This document shows, in pieces, positions 48,889-58,133 of a stretch of DNA of 64,000 nucleotides. A program made the translations under genes and the position numbers. This stretch comes from Zobellella maritima. GTDB lineage: Bacteria; Pseudomonadota; Gammaproteobacteria; Enterobacterales; Aeromonadaceae. The stretch's first letter is position 1, and each line of letters begins with the position of its first letter. A model generated the notes under the pieces. That model made no database searches. It was not told the DNA's origin and saw nothing but the letters and a program-made list of their open reading frames with translations. The stretch covers positions 2,356,759 to 2,420,758 of the forward strand of contig NZ_QCZE01000001.1 in the NCBI RefSeq assembly GCF_003075035.1. The letters are read 5' to 3'.

Positions 48889-48949
48889 AAGGGGGTCTAT
48901 CACCAGGGGCCGACTGTTGAGTCGGCCCCTGGTGATAGACCCCCTTTTT
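48889..48949 (+). terminator. Very long perfect terminator hairpin after the PACE gene
   Basis: A 27-base stem without mismatch (48889-48915 with 48920-48946), a GTTG loop, and TTT after it. The arm begins AAGGGGGTCTATCACCAGGG. It is symmetric enough to act on tsaD transcripts from the other strand. Confidence 0.9.
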
Positions 48950-49021
48950 AGCTTAAGTGCGCGGCACCAGGCAAGCGGGGGCTTTCTTCCAGCCGCTACC
49001 ACACAGACCCATGCCGAGGAG

Positions 49022-50038
49022 TTAGACCACCGGCGTTAACTCGTCCAGTGGCCAACGGGGTCGGGCCTTGACCGACAAAGGCTCAAAGACCCCCGCTTTT
49101 AGCCGCTGCAGGCCGGCAAAGGCAATCATGGCGCCGTTATCGGTACAGTATTCGGGGCGCGGATAGAAGACCTCCCCCCCCAGACCCGCCATCAGCTCCG
49201 CCAGCTGGGCCCGTAGTGACTGGTTGGCACTGACACCACCGGCCACCACCAGCCGGTTCAATCCGGTTTGCTGCAGGGCTCGCCGGCACTTGATGGCCAG
49301 GGTATCCACCACCGCCTGCTGAAAGGCATGGGCGATATCGGCACGGGTCTGTTCATCACTTCCCTCGGCCGCAATGGTATTGGCGGCAAAGGTCTTCAGC
49401 CCGGAAAAACTGAAATCCAGGCCTGGCCGGTCGGTCATCGGCCGCGGGAAGACAAAACGCCCCGCGCTGCCCTGCGCCGCCAGCCTGGCCAGGCGTGGCC
49501 CCCCCGGATAATCCAGCCCCATCAGCTTGGCAGTCTTGTCGAAGGCTTCGCCGGCGGCATCGTCAATGGACTCCCCGAGGATCTGATAGGCACCGATGCC
49601 ATCGACCTGCACCAGCAGGGTATGGCCGCCGGACACCAGCAGTGCCATAAAAGGAAACGCCGGAATCCGCTCCTCCAGCATGGGTGCCAACAGGTGACCT
49701 TCCATATGGTGCACCGCCACCGCCGGCTTGCCCCAGGCAAAGGCCAGGCTGCGGCCAATGGTGGCGCCGACCAGCAGCGCGCCCATCAGGCCGGGACCCG
49801 CGGTATAGGCAATGCCGTCTATATCCTCCTTACTACAGCCGGCTTCCCTGAGGGCGGCATCGATAAGCGGAATGGTTTTACGCACATGGTCCCGGCTGGC
49901 CAGCTCGGGCACCACGCCGCCGTAATCGGCGTGCAGCTTGACCTGGCTGTACAGTTGATGTGCAACAATACCCTGCTCCTCGTCATAAATGGCGATGCCG
50001 GTTTCATCACAGGAGGTTTCTATACCCAATACACGCAT
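49022..50038 (-). CDS. tsaD: tRNA N6-threonylcarbamoyladenosine (t6A37) transferase TsaD
   Basis: A 338-residue ASKHA-fold enzyme transferring threonylcarbamoyl to A37 of ANN-decoding tRNAs, with TsaB and TsaE. It begins [19 protein letters not shown]. The metal-binding [10 protein letters not shown], the nucleotide-binding [11 protein letters not shown] and [13 protein letters not shown] are all present. It is divergent from rpsU, a widely conserved pairing. Confidence 0.98.
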   Translation of the reverse strand: MRVLGIETSCDETGIAIYDEEQGIVAHQLYSQVKLHADYGGVVPELASRDHVRKTIPLIDAALREAGCSKEDIDGIAYTAGPGLMGALLVGATIGRSLAFAWGKPAVAVHHMEGHLLAPMLEERIPAFPFMALLVSGGHTLLVQVDGIGAYQILGESIDDAAGEAFDKTAKLMGLDYPGGPRLARLAAQGSAGRFVFPRPMTDRPGLDFSFSGLKTFAANTIAAEGSDEQTRADIAHAFQQAVVDTLAIKCRRALQQTGLNRLVVAGGVSANQSLRAQLAELMAGLGGEVFYPRPEYCTDNGAMIAFAGLQRLKAGVFEPLSVKARPRWPLDELTPVV

Positions 50039-50048
50039 GGCTTAATAA

Positions 50049-50426
<378 letters not shown>

Positions 50427-50441
50427 GCAGTCGCTGATCTC

Positions 50442-50885
50442 ATGTCTTTAAAAGACCAGCTGTCAGAGCAACAAAAAAATGCCATGCGTGCCAAAGACAA
50501 GGCTCGCCTGGGCACCTTGCGTATGCTGCTGGCCGAGATCAAACAGAAAGAGATAGACAGCCGCGAATCCCTGGACGATGAAGCCATCATCGCCGTTATT
50601 ACCAAGATGGTAAAACAGCGTAAAGACGCCGCCACCCAGTTTGAGCAGGCAGGCCGCCAAGAACTGGCCGATGGTGAACGCCAGGAAATCGTGGTGCTGC
50701 AGGAATTCCTGCCGCAACCTCTGACAGAAGACGAGCTGGAAGCCTTGCTGACCCGAGCCATCGCCGATACCGGCGCCACTGGCATGCAGGATATGGGCAA
50801 GGTCATGGCGGTACTCAAGCCGCTGATCCAGGGACGTGCAGATATGGGCAAGGTCAGCGCCAGCATCAAAGCCAAACTGGCTTAA
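50442..50885 (+). CDS. yqeY: YqeY, GatB/YqeY-domain protein
   Basis: A 147-residue helical protein related to the tail of the GatB amidotransferase subunit, thought to interact with tRNA or its enzymes. MSLKDQLSEQQKNAMRAKDK and KQRKDAATQFEQAGRQELAD are family hallmarks. It lies between rpsU and dnaG, an insertion absent from E. coli but common in Vibrio and Aeromonas relatives. Function is not established. Confidence 0.93.
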   Translation: MSLKDQLSEQQKNAMRAKDKARLGTLRMLLAEIKQKEIDSRESLDDEAIIAVITKMVKQRKDAATQFEQAGRQELADGERQEIVVLQEFLPQPLTEDELEALLTRAIADTGATGMQDMGKVMAVLKPLIQGRADMGKVSASIKAKLA

Positions 50886-50907
50886 ACTGGTTGCTCCCTG
50901 TCGACGG

Positions 50908-50942
50908 GCCGTGCTTCTTTATGATGCACGGCTTTGTTTTTT
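50908..50942 (+). terminator. Terminator/attenuator between yqeY and dnaG
   Basis: GCCGTGC (50908-50914) pairs with GCACGGC (50926-50932) and is followed by TTTGTTTTTT. It lies 19 bases before the dnaG start, so dnaG-rpoD would receive only read-through transcripts, as in E. coli. Confidence 0.85.
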
Positions 50943-50960
50943 CCGCTTTCCCGGTGAACT

Positions 50961-52733
50961 ATGGCAGGTAAAATCCCCCAATCCTTTATCGACGATCTGC
51001 TGGCCAGAACCGATATCGTCGACCTGATCGATCAACGGGTGAAACTGAAAAAAGCGGGCAAGAACTACCAGGCCTGCTGCCCCTTCCATAACGAAAAATC
51101 TCCTTCTTTCACCGTCAGCCCCGATAAACAGTTCTACCATTGTTTCGGCTGTGGCGCCCATGGCACTGCCCTTGGCTTTATCATGGAATACGATGGCCTG
51201 GAGTTTCTCGACGCCATCGATGAACTGGCCAGTCTGCACGGCGTTACCGTACCCAGGGAAAGTACGGGCTCAGCGGAACACCAGGCTGCAACCAAGGCGG
51301 TACGCCAGGATCTCTATACCCGGCTAGATAACATCAATCGCTTCTATCAAAGCCAGCTCAAGCAATCGCAACAAGCTATCGACTACCTGAAAGGGCGAGG
51401 CCTGAGTGGAGAAATAGTCAAGCAGTTCGCCATCGGCTATGCCCCGGCCCAATGGGATGCCGTCAAGCGCCAGTTCGCCAGGAACTCGGACGCCGAACAG
51501 CAACTGCTTGAGGGTGGCATGCTGCTCAAGAGTGACAACGGGCGCGTCTACGACCGCTTTCGCGATCGCATCATGTTCCCCATCCGTGATCGCAAGGGAC
51601 GCATCATCGGCTTCGGTGGCCGCATCCTGGAACAAGGAACTCCCAAGTATCTGAACTCCCCGGAAACCCCGGTGTTCCACAAAGGCAGGGAGCTCTACGG
51701 CCTGTATGAAACCCGCCAGGCACACCGCACCCCGGAGCGTATCCTGGTGGTGGAAGGCTATATGGATGTGGTCGCCCTGGCCCAGTTCGGCATCGATTAT
51801 GCCGTAGCCACACTGGGCACCTCGACCACCCCGGATCACCTGCGGCTGCTGTTCCGCACCACCCAGGAAGTGGTCTGCTGCTACGACGGCGACCGGGCCG
51901 GGCGGGAAGCGGCCTGGCGCGCCCTGGACAATGCCCTGCCACTGATGCAGGACGGCCGCAGCCTGAAGTTCATCTTCCTGCCCGAAGGTGAAGACCCGGA
52001 TACTCTGGTACGCAAGCTCGGCGCCCAGGCCTTTGAGCAGATGCTGAACCAGGCCCAGGATTTCGGGGACTTCCTGTTCGAGCGCCTGTCCCAGGACAAC
52101 CAGCTCGGTGGCGAGGCCGGCCAGCATGAACTGGCCAAGCGGGCAGCGGAAGCCATCGGCCGGGTACCAGAAGGCTTTACCCGTGAGGGGCTGATCACCC
52201 GGCTCTCCCGCCAGCTGAACTGGGGCGAGAACGAGCGGCGGGTACGGGAGCTGTTTAACCGCCTACAGTCGACGGCAACGACCAACGACCAACGTCAGCC
52301 CAACCCGAAAAAGATAAAGCTCACCCCCCTTCGCCGTGCCATTGCACTTGTGCTACAATATCCGGCTGTCGCGGCCAGGCTGCCGGCCATGGTCGAATTG
52401 ACCGAACTGTCTCTACCCGGCATCGAATTGTTGCTTGAGCTGTTAGACCAGGTTCGCCGCCATCCGGACATGAGCACGGCCCAGTTGCTGGAGCACTGGC
52501 GCGGGCACAGTGCTGAGCAGGCCCTTGCCAGGTTGGCGATGGCCGAAGAGCTGTTCGCCGGAGACAATATCGAACAAGAGCTGCAGGATATCTTCGTGGT
52601 ACTGATCAACGGGTATCTGGCCCAGCGTATCGAGACCTTGCAGCAGAAAAGCAACAGTCCGCAGGGACTGACACCGACAGAAAAACAGGAATTGCTGCTA
52701 TTGTTAACAGAGAGCAAAAGCGGCTCGGCCTGA
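50961..52733 (+). CDS. dnaG: DNA primase DnaG
   Basis: A 590-residue replicative primase. The zinc ribbon is KNYQACCPFHNEKSPSFTVS with YHCFGCGAHG. The catalytic core has the RNA polymerase motif RIMFPIRDRKGRIIGFGGR. The TOPRIM metal residues are in VVEGYMDVVAL and CCYDGDRAGREAAWRAL. The C-terminal helical domain that binds DnaB (encoded at 3.2-4.6 kb) ends the protein. Translation is probably limited by the upstream attenuator. Confidence 0.97.
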   Translation: MAGKIPQSFIDDLLARTDIVDLIDQRVKLKKAGKNYQACCPFHNEKSPSFTVSPDKQFYHCFGCGAHGTALGFIMEYDGLEFLDAIDELASLHGVTVPRESTGSAEHQAATKAVRQDLYTRLDNINRFYQSQLKQSQQAIDYLKGRGLSGEIVKQFAIGYAPAQWDAVKRQFARNSDAEQQLLEGGMLLKSDNGRVYDRFRDRIMFPIRDRKGRIIGFGGRILEQGTPKYLNSPETPVFHKGRELYGLYETRQAHRTPERILVVEGYMDVVALAQFGIDYAVATLGTSTTPDHLRLLFRTTQEVVCCYDGDRAGREAAWRALDNALPLMQDGRSLKFIFLPEGEDPDTLVRKLGAQAFEQMLNQAQDFGDFLFERLSQDNQLGGEAGQHELAKRAAEAIGRVPEGFTREGLITRLSRQLNWGENERRVRELFNRLQSTATTNDQRQPNPKKIKLTPLRRAIALVLQYPAVAARLPAMVELTELSLPGIELLLELLDQVRRHPDMSTAQLLEHWRGHSAEQALARLAMAEELFAGDNIEQELQDIFVVLINGYLAQRIETLQQKSNSPQGLTPTEKQELLLLLTESKSGSA

Positions 52734-52870
52734 ACCTCGTTGAAAAACGGGTGCCCGGCCCCAATATCGTATGACATCCCCGAACGGGGAGACATGAAGC
52801 AGAACCGGCTGCAGCACCCACTCCCATAAACATCAAGATGGCGAGAGGTGTTGGCTAGCACGGACCGGCG

Positions 52871-52899
52871 TAGTCATGCTGGTCAATTTTTGTTATAAT
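52871..52899 (+). promoter_or_regulatory. Sigma-70 promoter of rpoD
   Basis: TAGTCA (52871-52876), a 17-base spacer and a perfect TATAAT (52894-52899), 71 bases before the rpoD start. The 237-base dnaG-rpoD gap otherwise shows only a weak hairpin, TCCCC-GAAC-GGGGA (52777-52790). Confidence 0.65.
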
Positions 52900-52970
52900 C
52901 GGCTACTTGCGCGCCATAAAAGAGTGCCTTATGCCTACATCCTCTTGCAACATCTAATCGGACGAGTTCT

Positions 52971-54818
52971 ATGGAGCAAACCCCACAGTCACAGCTTAAG
53001 CTTCTCGTTGCCAAAGGTAAAGAACAGGGTTACCTGACTTATGCCGAGGTGAACGATCACCTCCCCCAGGAGATTGTCGACTCCGATCAGATTGAAGACA
53101 TCATTCAGATGATCAACGACATGGGCATCCAGGTGGTTGAAAGCGCCCCCGATGCCGATGATCTGATGATGTCGGAAACCACTGCTGACGAAGATGCCGC
53201 CGAGGCCGCCGCTCAGGCACTGGCTTCTGTCGAGTCTGAAATCGGTCGCACCACGGATCCGGTACGCATGTACATGCGTGAAATGGGTACCGTGGAACTG
53301 CTGACCCGGGAAGGCGAAATCGACATCGCCAAACGCATCGAAGACGGGATCAACCAGGTGCAGAGTTCGGTGGCCGAATATCCCGAGGCCATTACCTCCC
53401 TGCTGGATCAGTTCGATCGTTTTGAAGCTGGTGATATCAAGCTGAGCGACATCATCTCCGGCTTTGTCGATCTGGACGAAACCGACGAAGTCGCCCCGAC
53501 CGCCACCCATATCGGCTCTGAACTGAGCGAAAAAGATCTGGATGACGAAGACGACGACGAAGACGAAGATGAAGACGGGGACGACGACGATTCAGACGCC
53601 GATACCGGTCCGGATCCGGAAATCGCCCGGGAAAAGTTTGGCTTGCTGCGTACCCAGTATGAGACCACCCGCGCCACCATCCAGGCCAAGGGTCGTACAT
53701 CGAGTGAGGCCGCCGAGCAGATAACAGTCCTGGCCGACGTCTTCCGTCAGTTCCGGTTGGTACCCAAGCAGTTTGATCGCCTGGTCAACAGCATGCGTGA
53801 CATGATGGAGCGGGTACGCGTGCAGGAACGCATCATCATGAAGCTGTGTGTCGAGCAGTGCAAGATGCCGAAGAAGACCTTCGTGCAGGCATTTGCCCAC
53901 CACGAAAGCGAACAGGCCTGGTTCGACAAGCAACTGACTGCCGGCAAAGCCTGGTCCGCCAAGATGGAAGAAGTGACCGAAGATGTGTTGCGCGCCATCG
54001 GTAAGCTGAAGCGGATAGAAGAAGAAACCGGCCTGACCATTTCCCAGATCAAGGACATCAACCGCCGCATGAGCATTGGCGAGGCCAAGGCCCGTCGTGC
54101 CAAGAAGGAAATGGTCGAAGCCAACCTGCGTCTGGTTATTTCTATCGCCAAGAAATATACCAACCGGGGTCTGCAGTTCCTGGACCTGATCCAGGAAGGC
54201 AATATCGGCCTGATGAAGGCGGTAGACAAGTTTGAATACCGTCGCGGTTACAAGTTCTCGACCTACGCCACCTGGTGGATTCGGCAGGCCATTACCCGTT
54301 CCATCGCGGATCAGGCCCGTACCATCCGTATTCCGGTGCACATGATCGAGACCATCAACAAGCTCAATCGGATTTCCCGGCAGATGCTGCAGGAAATGGG
54401 CCGCGAGCCGACCCCGGAGGAGCTGGCTCACCGTATGGCCATGCCGGAAGACAAGATCCGCAAGGTGCTGAAAATCGCCAAGGAGCCGATCTCGATGGAA
54501 ACGCCCATCGGTGATGATGAAGACTCCCATCTGGGCGATTTTATCGAGGATACCACGCTGTCGCTGCCCGCCGACTCGGCCACCAGCGAAAGCCTGCGTA
54601 ACGCCACCCACGATGTGCTGGCCGGGCTGACCGCCCGGGAAGCCAAGGTGCTGCGTATGCGCTTCGGCATCGATATGAACACGGATCACACCCTGGAAGA
54701 AGTCGGCAAGCAGTTCGACGTTACCCGGGAGCGTATCCGCCAGATCGAAGCCAAAGCCCTGCGCAAGCTGCGCCACCCGAGCCGCTCGGAAGTGCTGCGC
54801 AGCTTCCTCGACGAGTAA
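52971..54818 (+). CDS. rpoD: Primary sigma factor RpoD (sigma-70)
   Basis: A 615-residue housekeeping sigma factor. Region 1.1 begins [20 protein letters not shown] and region 1.2 has [20 protein letters not shown]. The non-conserved region contains a striking acidic tract (about residues 189-209, mostly Asp and Glu). Region 2 has [20 protein letters not shown] and [20 protein letters not shown], and region 4 has [20 protein letters not shown]. It has its own promoter and a strong terminator. Confidence 0.98.
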   Translation: MEQTPQSQLKLLVAKGKEQGYLTYAEVNDHLPQEIVDSDQIEDIIQMINDMGIQVVESAPDADDLMMSETTADEDAAEAAAQALASVESEIGRTTDPVRMYMREMGTVELLTREGEIDIAKRIEDGINQVQSSVAEYPEAITSLLDQFDRFEAGDIKLSDIISGFVDLDETDEVAPTATHIGSELSEKDLDDEDDDEDEDEDGDDDDSDADTGPDPEIAREKFGLLRTQYETTRATIQAKGRTSSEAAEQITVLADVFRQFRLVPKQFDRLVNSMRDMMERVRVQERIIMKLCVEQCKMPKKTFVQAFAHHESEQAWFDKQLTAGKAWSAKMEEVTEDVLRAIGKLKRIEEETGLTISQIKDINRRMSIGEAKARRAKKEMVEANLRLVISIAKKYTNRGLQFLDLIQEGNIGLMKAVDKFEYRRGYKFSTYATWWIRQAITRSIADQARTIRIPVHMIETINKLNRISRQMLQEMGREPTPEELAHRMAMPEDKIRKVLKIAKEPISMETPIGDDEDSHLGDFIEDTTLSLPADSATSESLRNATHDVLAGLTAREAKVLRMRFGIDMNTDHTLEEVGKQFDVTRERIRQIEAKALRKLRHPSRSEVLRSFLDE

Positions 54819-54830
54819 GCAAAACCGCAT

Positions 54831-54866
54831 CAACAAGGGGCGCTCAGGCGCCCCTTGTTGTTTTCT
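54831..54866 (+). terminator. Terminator of rpoD
   Basis: A perfect 13-base stem CAACAAGGGGCGC / GCGCCCCTTGTTG, a TCAG loop, then TTTT, 12 bases after the stop codon. Confidence 0.95.
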
Positions 54867-54918
54867 ACCCCACTCCCCCTTATCCGCTTAAAAAGCAGAC
54901 ACCCGGTCAGCCGGGCTC

Positions 54919-54947
54919 TGGACAGCCGACGGTGCATTCCTTATAAT
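54919..54947 (+). promoter_or_regulatory. Promoter of tRNA-Ile2
   Basis: TGGACA (54919-54924), 17 bases, TATAAT (54942-54947); transcription would begin about 7 bases before the tRNA. Confidence 0.85.
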
Positions 54948-54960
54948 CGGCTCCACTTTT

Positions 54961-55037
54961 GGCCCCTTAGCTCAGTTGGTTAGAGCGCTCGACTCATAAT
55001 CGATCGGTCGCTGGTTCAAGTCCAGCAGGGGCCACCA
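54961..55037 (+). tRNA. ileX: tRNA-Ile2 (anticodon CAT, lysidine-modified)
   Basis: A 77-base tRNA with encoded CCA. The acceptor stem GGCCCCT/AGGGGCC, T-loop GGTTCAAGTCC and anticodon loop CTCATAA are the same as E. coli ileX, so CAT is expected to be converted to lysidine-AU to read AUA. It is located just after rpoD, as in E. coli. It marks the end of the conserved gene order. Confidence 0.95.
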
Positions 55038-55044
55038 AATACCA

Positions 55045-55078
55045 GGGTTAGCAGCTTAACAGCCGCTAACCCTTTTTT
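55045..55078 (+). terminator. Terminator of tRNA-Ile2
   Basis: GGGTTAGC (55045-55052) pairs with GCTAACCC (55065-55072), followed by six Ts. Confidence 0.9.
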
Positions 55079-55430
55079 GTGCCCTGTGTTCCATATTCCG
55101 GAGGGAACATCATCGGCACCTGCCCAAACAGGCCTCACCTATCTTTTAAATGGCTGTTCCGCCTGGTAAAGCGCGACCGGCTGCCATGGGAAAACGCGCC
55201 TGCCCTTCCGGCATTTCCGCTGTCCATGGCAGTAGGTGCCGAGGCGAAGCCTACAGCGGGCATGCCTGCGTATGATGCCTATCTTATAACAAACAGATTA
55301 AGTAACCGGTCTGTTTAGTTGCTTTGTAAAGGTCGGACGAATGGCCTACTCCGACGACCTTCCCTGATGCAACAGAGTCGCCTGTTGGCACAGTCTACAG
55401 GCGACTCAGCACTCGTGAAGAAGTGCATAA
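55079..55430. other. Gene-free, hairpin-rich stretch after tRNA-Ile2
   Basis: No convincing gene is seen. Dyads visible are GTAGG...CCTAC around TGCCGAGGCGAAG (55232-55254), which resembles intergenic REP-type motifs; GTCGGA/TCCGAC (55332-55337, 55350-55355); and the perfect 10-base pair GAGTCGCCTG/CAGGCGACTC (55375-55384, 55398-55407). Beyond this stretch an 11-base direct repeat TTGAAGAGCTT occurs at 55505 and 55525. The stretch may be debris at the junction of core and accessory DNA. Confidence 0.5.
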
Positions 55431-55464
55431 AAAATCCGTAACCATATTAATGGTTACGGATTTT
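55431..55464 (-). terminator. Terminator of the M20-YfcC-enolase-family operon
   Basis: A perfect 15-base stem (55431-55445 with 55450-55464; AAAATCCGTAACCAT and complement) with a 4-base loop, followed on the minus strand by TTTATG that extends the T-run. It lies 138 bases after the last stop codon. It could also terminate plus-strand transcripts. Confidence 0.8.
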
Positions 55465-55601
55465 GACTGGAGATAGGGCCTCTGTGACTCCTAACCGGTA
55501 GCTATTGAAGAGCTTTTTCGGCCTTTGAAGAGCTTACCGCTACATGATGCGGCCGCCACTGGTTCTGAGGATCCAGAGGCAAGCCTCCCCCTTTCAAGGC
55601 A

Positions 55602-56708
55602 TCAGTCGATGCGATCCTCAAAGGTGCTGAGTGATCGCACCCGATCCTCGTCAACCAGGACGCCCAGCCCCGGGGCCTCGGGTAACTCTATGTGCATTTC
55701 GCTGCCGGGCATGTCGGCAACATCGGCGGATATCATGGCCGGTCCCACCATGTCATTGGCCACAATGTTACAATGGGCCATCGCCAGGTGTGCGCCCGCC
55801 AGGGTGGCCACGGAGGACTCCACCATGGAGCCTATCTGGCAGGGAATATCGGCAGCGAGACCGAGTTCGGCCATGGCGCGGGCGGCGTGCAATCCCCCGG
55901 ATTTCATCAGCTTGATATTGACCATGTCCGCCGCCTCGCGCCGGACCACCTCAAGCATGTCACGTACACCGTGAATGGGCTCGTCGGCCATGATCAAGGC
56001 CTCGGTGGATTGGGTGATCCGGGCCAGCGCGTCCAGGTTCTCGATGGAGACAGGTTGTTCGAACCACTCCACCCGATACGGGGAAGCATGTCGAATAACC
56101 TGCAATGCCTGCTTGGCAGTCCAGCCCTGGTTGGCATCCACCCTCAAGGCCACACCCGGGCTCATTGCCTCCCGGACGCGAGCGATGCGTTCAATATCCT
56201 GCTCCGGGGCATCGCCGAGCTTGATCTTGATCGAGCTATAGCCTCGCTCACAGGCCTCTCGGGCCTGGCGCGCCATCTCCTCCGGCGCCAGCATGCTGAT
56301 CACGCAGGGCAGTTCGAGGCGGGCATGGAAGCGTCCTCCGAGCAGGCTATAGAGGGGGACCTTGCAGTGTCTGGCCAGCAGATCGTGCAGGGCGATGTCC
56401 AGGGCAGCCTTGGCGGACGGGTTATGACGTATGCGCGCCTCGGCCATCCGGTGGAAGGCGCCGATGCTGTCGAACGTGCGCCCAATCAGCAGCGGTGACA
56501 GCTCCTTGGTGATGATTTGCCGGGCTGCCTGCCAGGTTTCCCCCGAGACATGCTGGTCAACAACCGCTTCTCCCCACCCCACTTCTCCCGACGTCGATTC
56601 GATCCTGACCAGTATGCTTTCGATATCTTCATAGGTGTCGTAGGCGATCTTAAATGGCTGTTTGAGTGGCAAGCGAATGCCATAAACGGTGATCTGTTTA
56701 ATCTGCAT
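55602..56708 (-). CDS. Enolase-superfamily epimerase/cycloisomerase (MLE subgroup)
   Basis: A 368-residue enzyme of the mandelate racemase / muconate-lactonizing superfamily. The capping domain begins IKQITVYGIRLPLKQPFKIA. The barrel has the KxK base (SSIKIKLG), metal ligands in LRVDANQGW, WFEQPV and MADEPI, and the opposing lysine in NIKLMKSGG. This arrangement is that of the MLE subgroup, which includes dipeptide epimerases, N-succinylamino acid racemases and muconate cycloisomerases. With a peptidase-like hydrolase and an amino-acid-type transporter in the same operon, epimerisation of a dipeptide or N-acyl amino acid is the likeliest role; the substrate is unknown. ATG at 56708 chosen from alignment. 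Confidence 0.85.
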   Translation of the reverse strand: MQIKQITVYGIRLPLKQPFKIAYDTYEDIESILVRIESTSGEVGWGEAVVDQHVSGETWQAARQIITKELSPLLIGRTFDSIGAFHRMAEARIRHNPSAKAALDIALHDLLARHCKVPLYSLLGGRFHARLELPCVISMLAPEEMARQAREACERGYSSIKIKLGDAPEQDIERIARVREAMSPGVALRVDANQGWTAKQALQVIRHASPYRVEWFEQPVSIENLDALARITQSTEALIMADEPIHGVRDMLEVVRREAADMVNIKLMKSGGLHAARAMAELGLAADIPCQIGSMVESSVATLAGAHLAMAHCNIVANDMVGPAMISADVADMPGSEMHIELPEAPGLGVLVDEDRVRSLSTFEDRID

Positions 56709-56721
56709 AGGAAAACGTCCT

Positions 56722-58119
56722 TCAAGACCAGGAAATATAATAGGCAAGGGTGACCATGCTGGCGGCCAGCATCAGCTGGATGATAAACAATGGCAAGATC
56801 CACTTGATCCATTTGCTCCAGGAGACGCCGGCCACCGACAGTCCCGCCATAAAGTAGCCGGAGGTGGGGGTGATGATATTGGTGATCCCGTCGCCCAGCT
56901 GGAAGGCAAGCACCGCGGTCTGGCGGGTAACGCCCACAAGATCAGCCAGCGGTACCATCAGCGGCATGGTGAGGGCGGCCTGACCGCTACCGGAGGGCAC
57001 CAGGCAGTTAAGGAACAGCTGCACCAGGAACATGCCGACGGCCGTGAGCACGGGAGGCATGCCGCCAATCAGCTGCTCAAGGTGATAGAGGATGGTATCG
57101 AGGATGCTGCCATTCTTGAGCACAATCAGAATACCGAAGGCAAAACCAACCACTAGGGCCCCCATGGCGATTTCCTTGAGTCCATTCACAAACTGCTCGG
57201 CGATCTCGTTGGGGCTCATGCGGGCAAAGGCTCCGACCATCATGCTCATCAGCAGGAACACACCGGACATTTCGCCGATATACCAACCATGGCGGATAAC
57301 GCCGTAGGCGATCACCAGGATGGAGCCGGCGAAGGCCAACAGGATCAAGCGGTCGGAATGAGTAAGGGGGGTCTCACTGAGCGCATCCTGACTCCCCGCA
57401 GCCCCGGAAGCCGGGGCCGATTTTACCTTGGCGGCATAACGGGTCACGAAAGCAATGCTCACCCCAACGAATACCAGCCAGTAAACGACCCTCAGGCCCA
57501 GGCCAGAAAACATCGGCAGTTGGGCAATATCCTGGGCCACACCAACGGTAAAGGGGTTCATGAACGCCGCGGAGAATCCGGCTCCGGCACCAACCAGCGG
57601 GACAGCGGCGGCGACCATGGCGTTATAGCCCAGCATCTTCATCATGGGCGCCAGTATGATGATAAAGGCGATGGTTTCCTCGGCAAGGCCAAAGGTAGCG
57701 CCGCCGATGGCGAACAGCAGCATCAGCAGCGGGATCAGCACGAGATCATGGCCCGACAGGCTACGACTGATACTGGCCACCAGCTTCTGCAGCACCCCCG
57801 TCGCCTTGAGCACACCGAAGGCGCCCCCGGAGATAAAGATAAAGAAGATGATGCTGCTGCCTTCTTTCATTCCCTCAAAGACCGCCATAAAAGGCGTGAG
57901 TAGTGTTGCCTTCTGTCCATCGATAGTGGCGTAGCTGCCTGGCACCACCACCGTCTTGCCCTGTTCGGACAGCACCCGTTCATAGCTGCCAGCATCGATC
58001 AGGTAGGTCATCGCGGCCGCGACACAAATAAAGGTGAACAAGACCACGAAGATATGTGGAAAAGCGAGCTGACGGCGTGGTGTCGCCTCAAGCATAGAAG
58101 TTCTTTCCAGATGACTCAT
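56722..58119 (-). CDS. YfcC-family membrane transporter
   Basis: A 465-residue polytopic inner-membrane protein with about 12 hydrophobic helices. FPHIFVVLFTFICVAAAMTY starts the first. The duplicated transport motifs are GGATFGLAEETIAFIIILAP in the first half and LVPSGSGQAALTMPLMVPL with QLGDGITNIITPTSGYFMAG in the second, characteristic of the YfcC/DcuC-AbgT-like ion transporter superfamily. Homologues are annotated as basic amino acid or C4-dicarboxylate antiporters, without firm substrate evidence. AGGGAGG precedes the ATG at 58119. It is 14 bases after the M20 gene and 13 before the epimerase gene. Confidence 0.88.
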   Translation of the reverse strand: MSHLERTSMLEATPRRQLAFPHIFVVLFTFICVAAAMTYLIDAGSYERVLSEQGKTVVVPGSYATIDGQKATLLTPFMAVFEGMKEGSSIIFFIFISGGAFGVLKATGVLQKLVASISRSLSGHDLVLIPLLMLLFAIGGATFGLAEETIAFIIILAPMMKMLGYNAMVAAAVPLVGAGAGFSAAFMNPFTVGVAQDIAQLPMFSGLGLRVVYWLVFVGVSIAFVTRYAAKVKSAPASGAAGSQDALSETPLTHSDRLILLAFAGSILVIAYGVIRHGWYIGEMSGVFLLMSMMVGAFARMSPNEIAEQFVNGLKEIAMGALVVGFAFGILIVLKNGSILDTILYHLEQLIGGMPPVLTAVGMFLVQLFLNCLVPSGSGQAALTMPLMVPLADLVGVTRQTAVLAFQLGDGITNIITPTSGYFMAGLSVAGVSWSKWIKWILPLFIIQLMLAASMVTLAYYISWS

Positions 58120-58133
58120 GTTACCTCCCTGGT

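Noticed and set aside
55079-55318. A 79-codon open frame after tRNA-Ile2
   Set aside because: It starts inside the tRNA terminator, lacks a ribosome site, has low-complexity composition and contains a REP-like hairpin motif.
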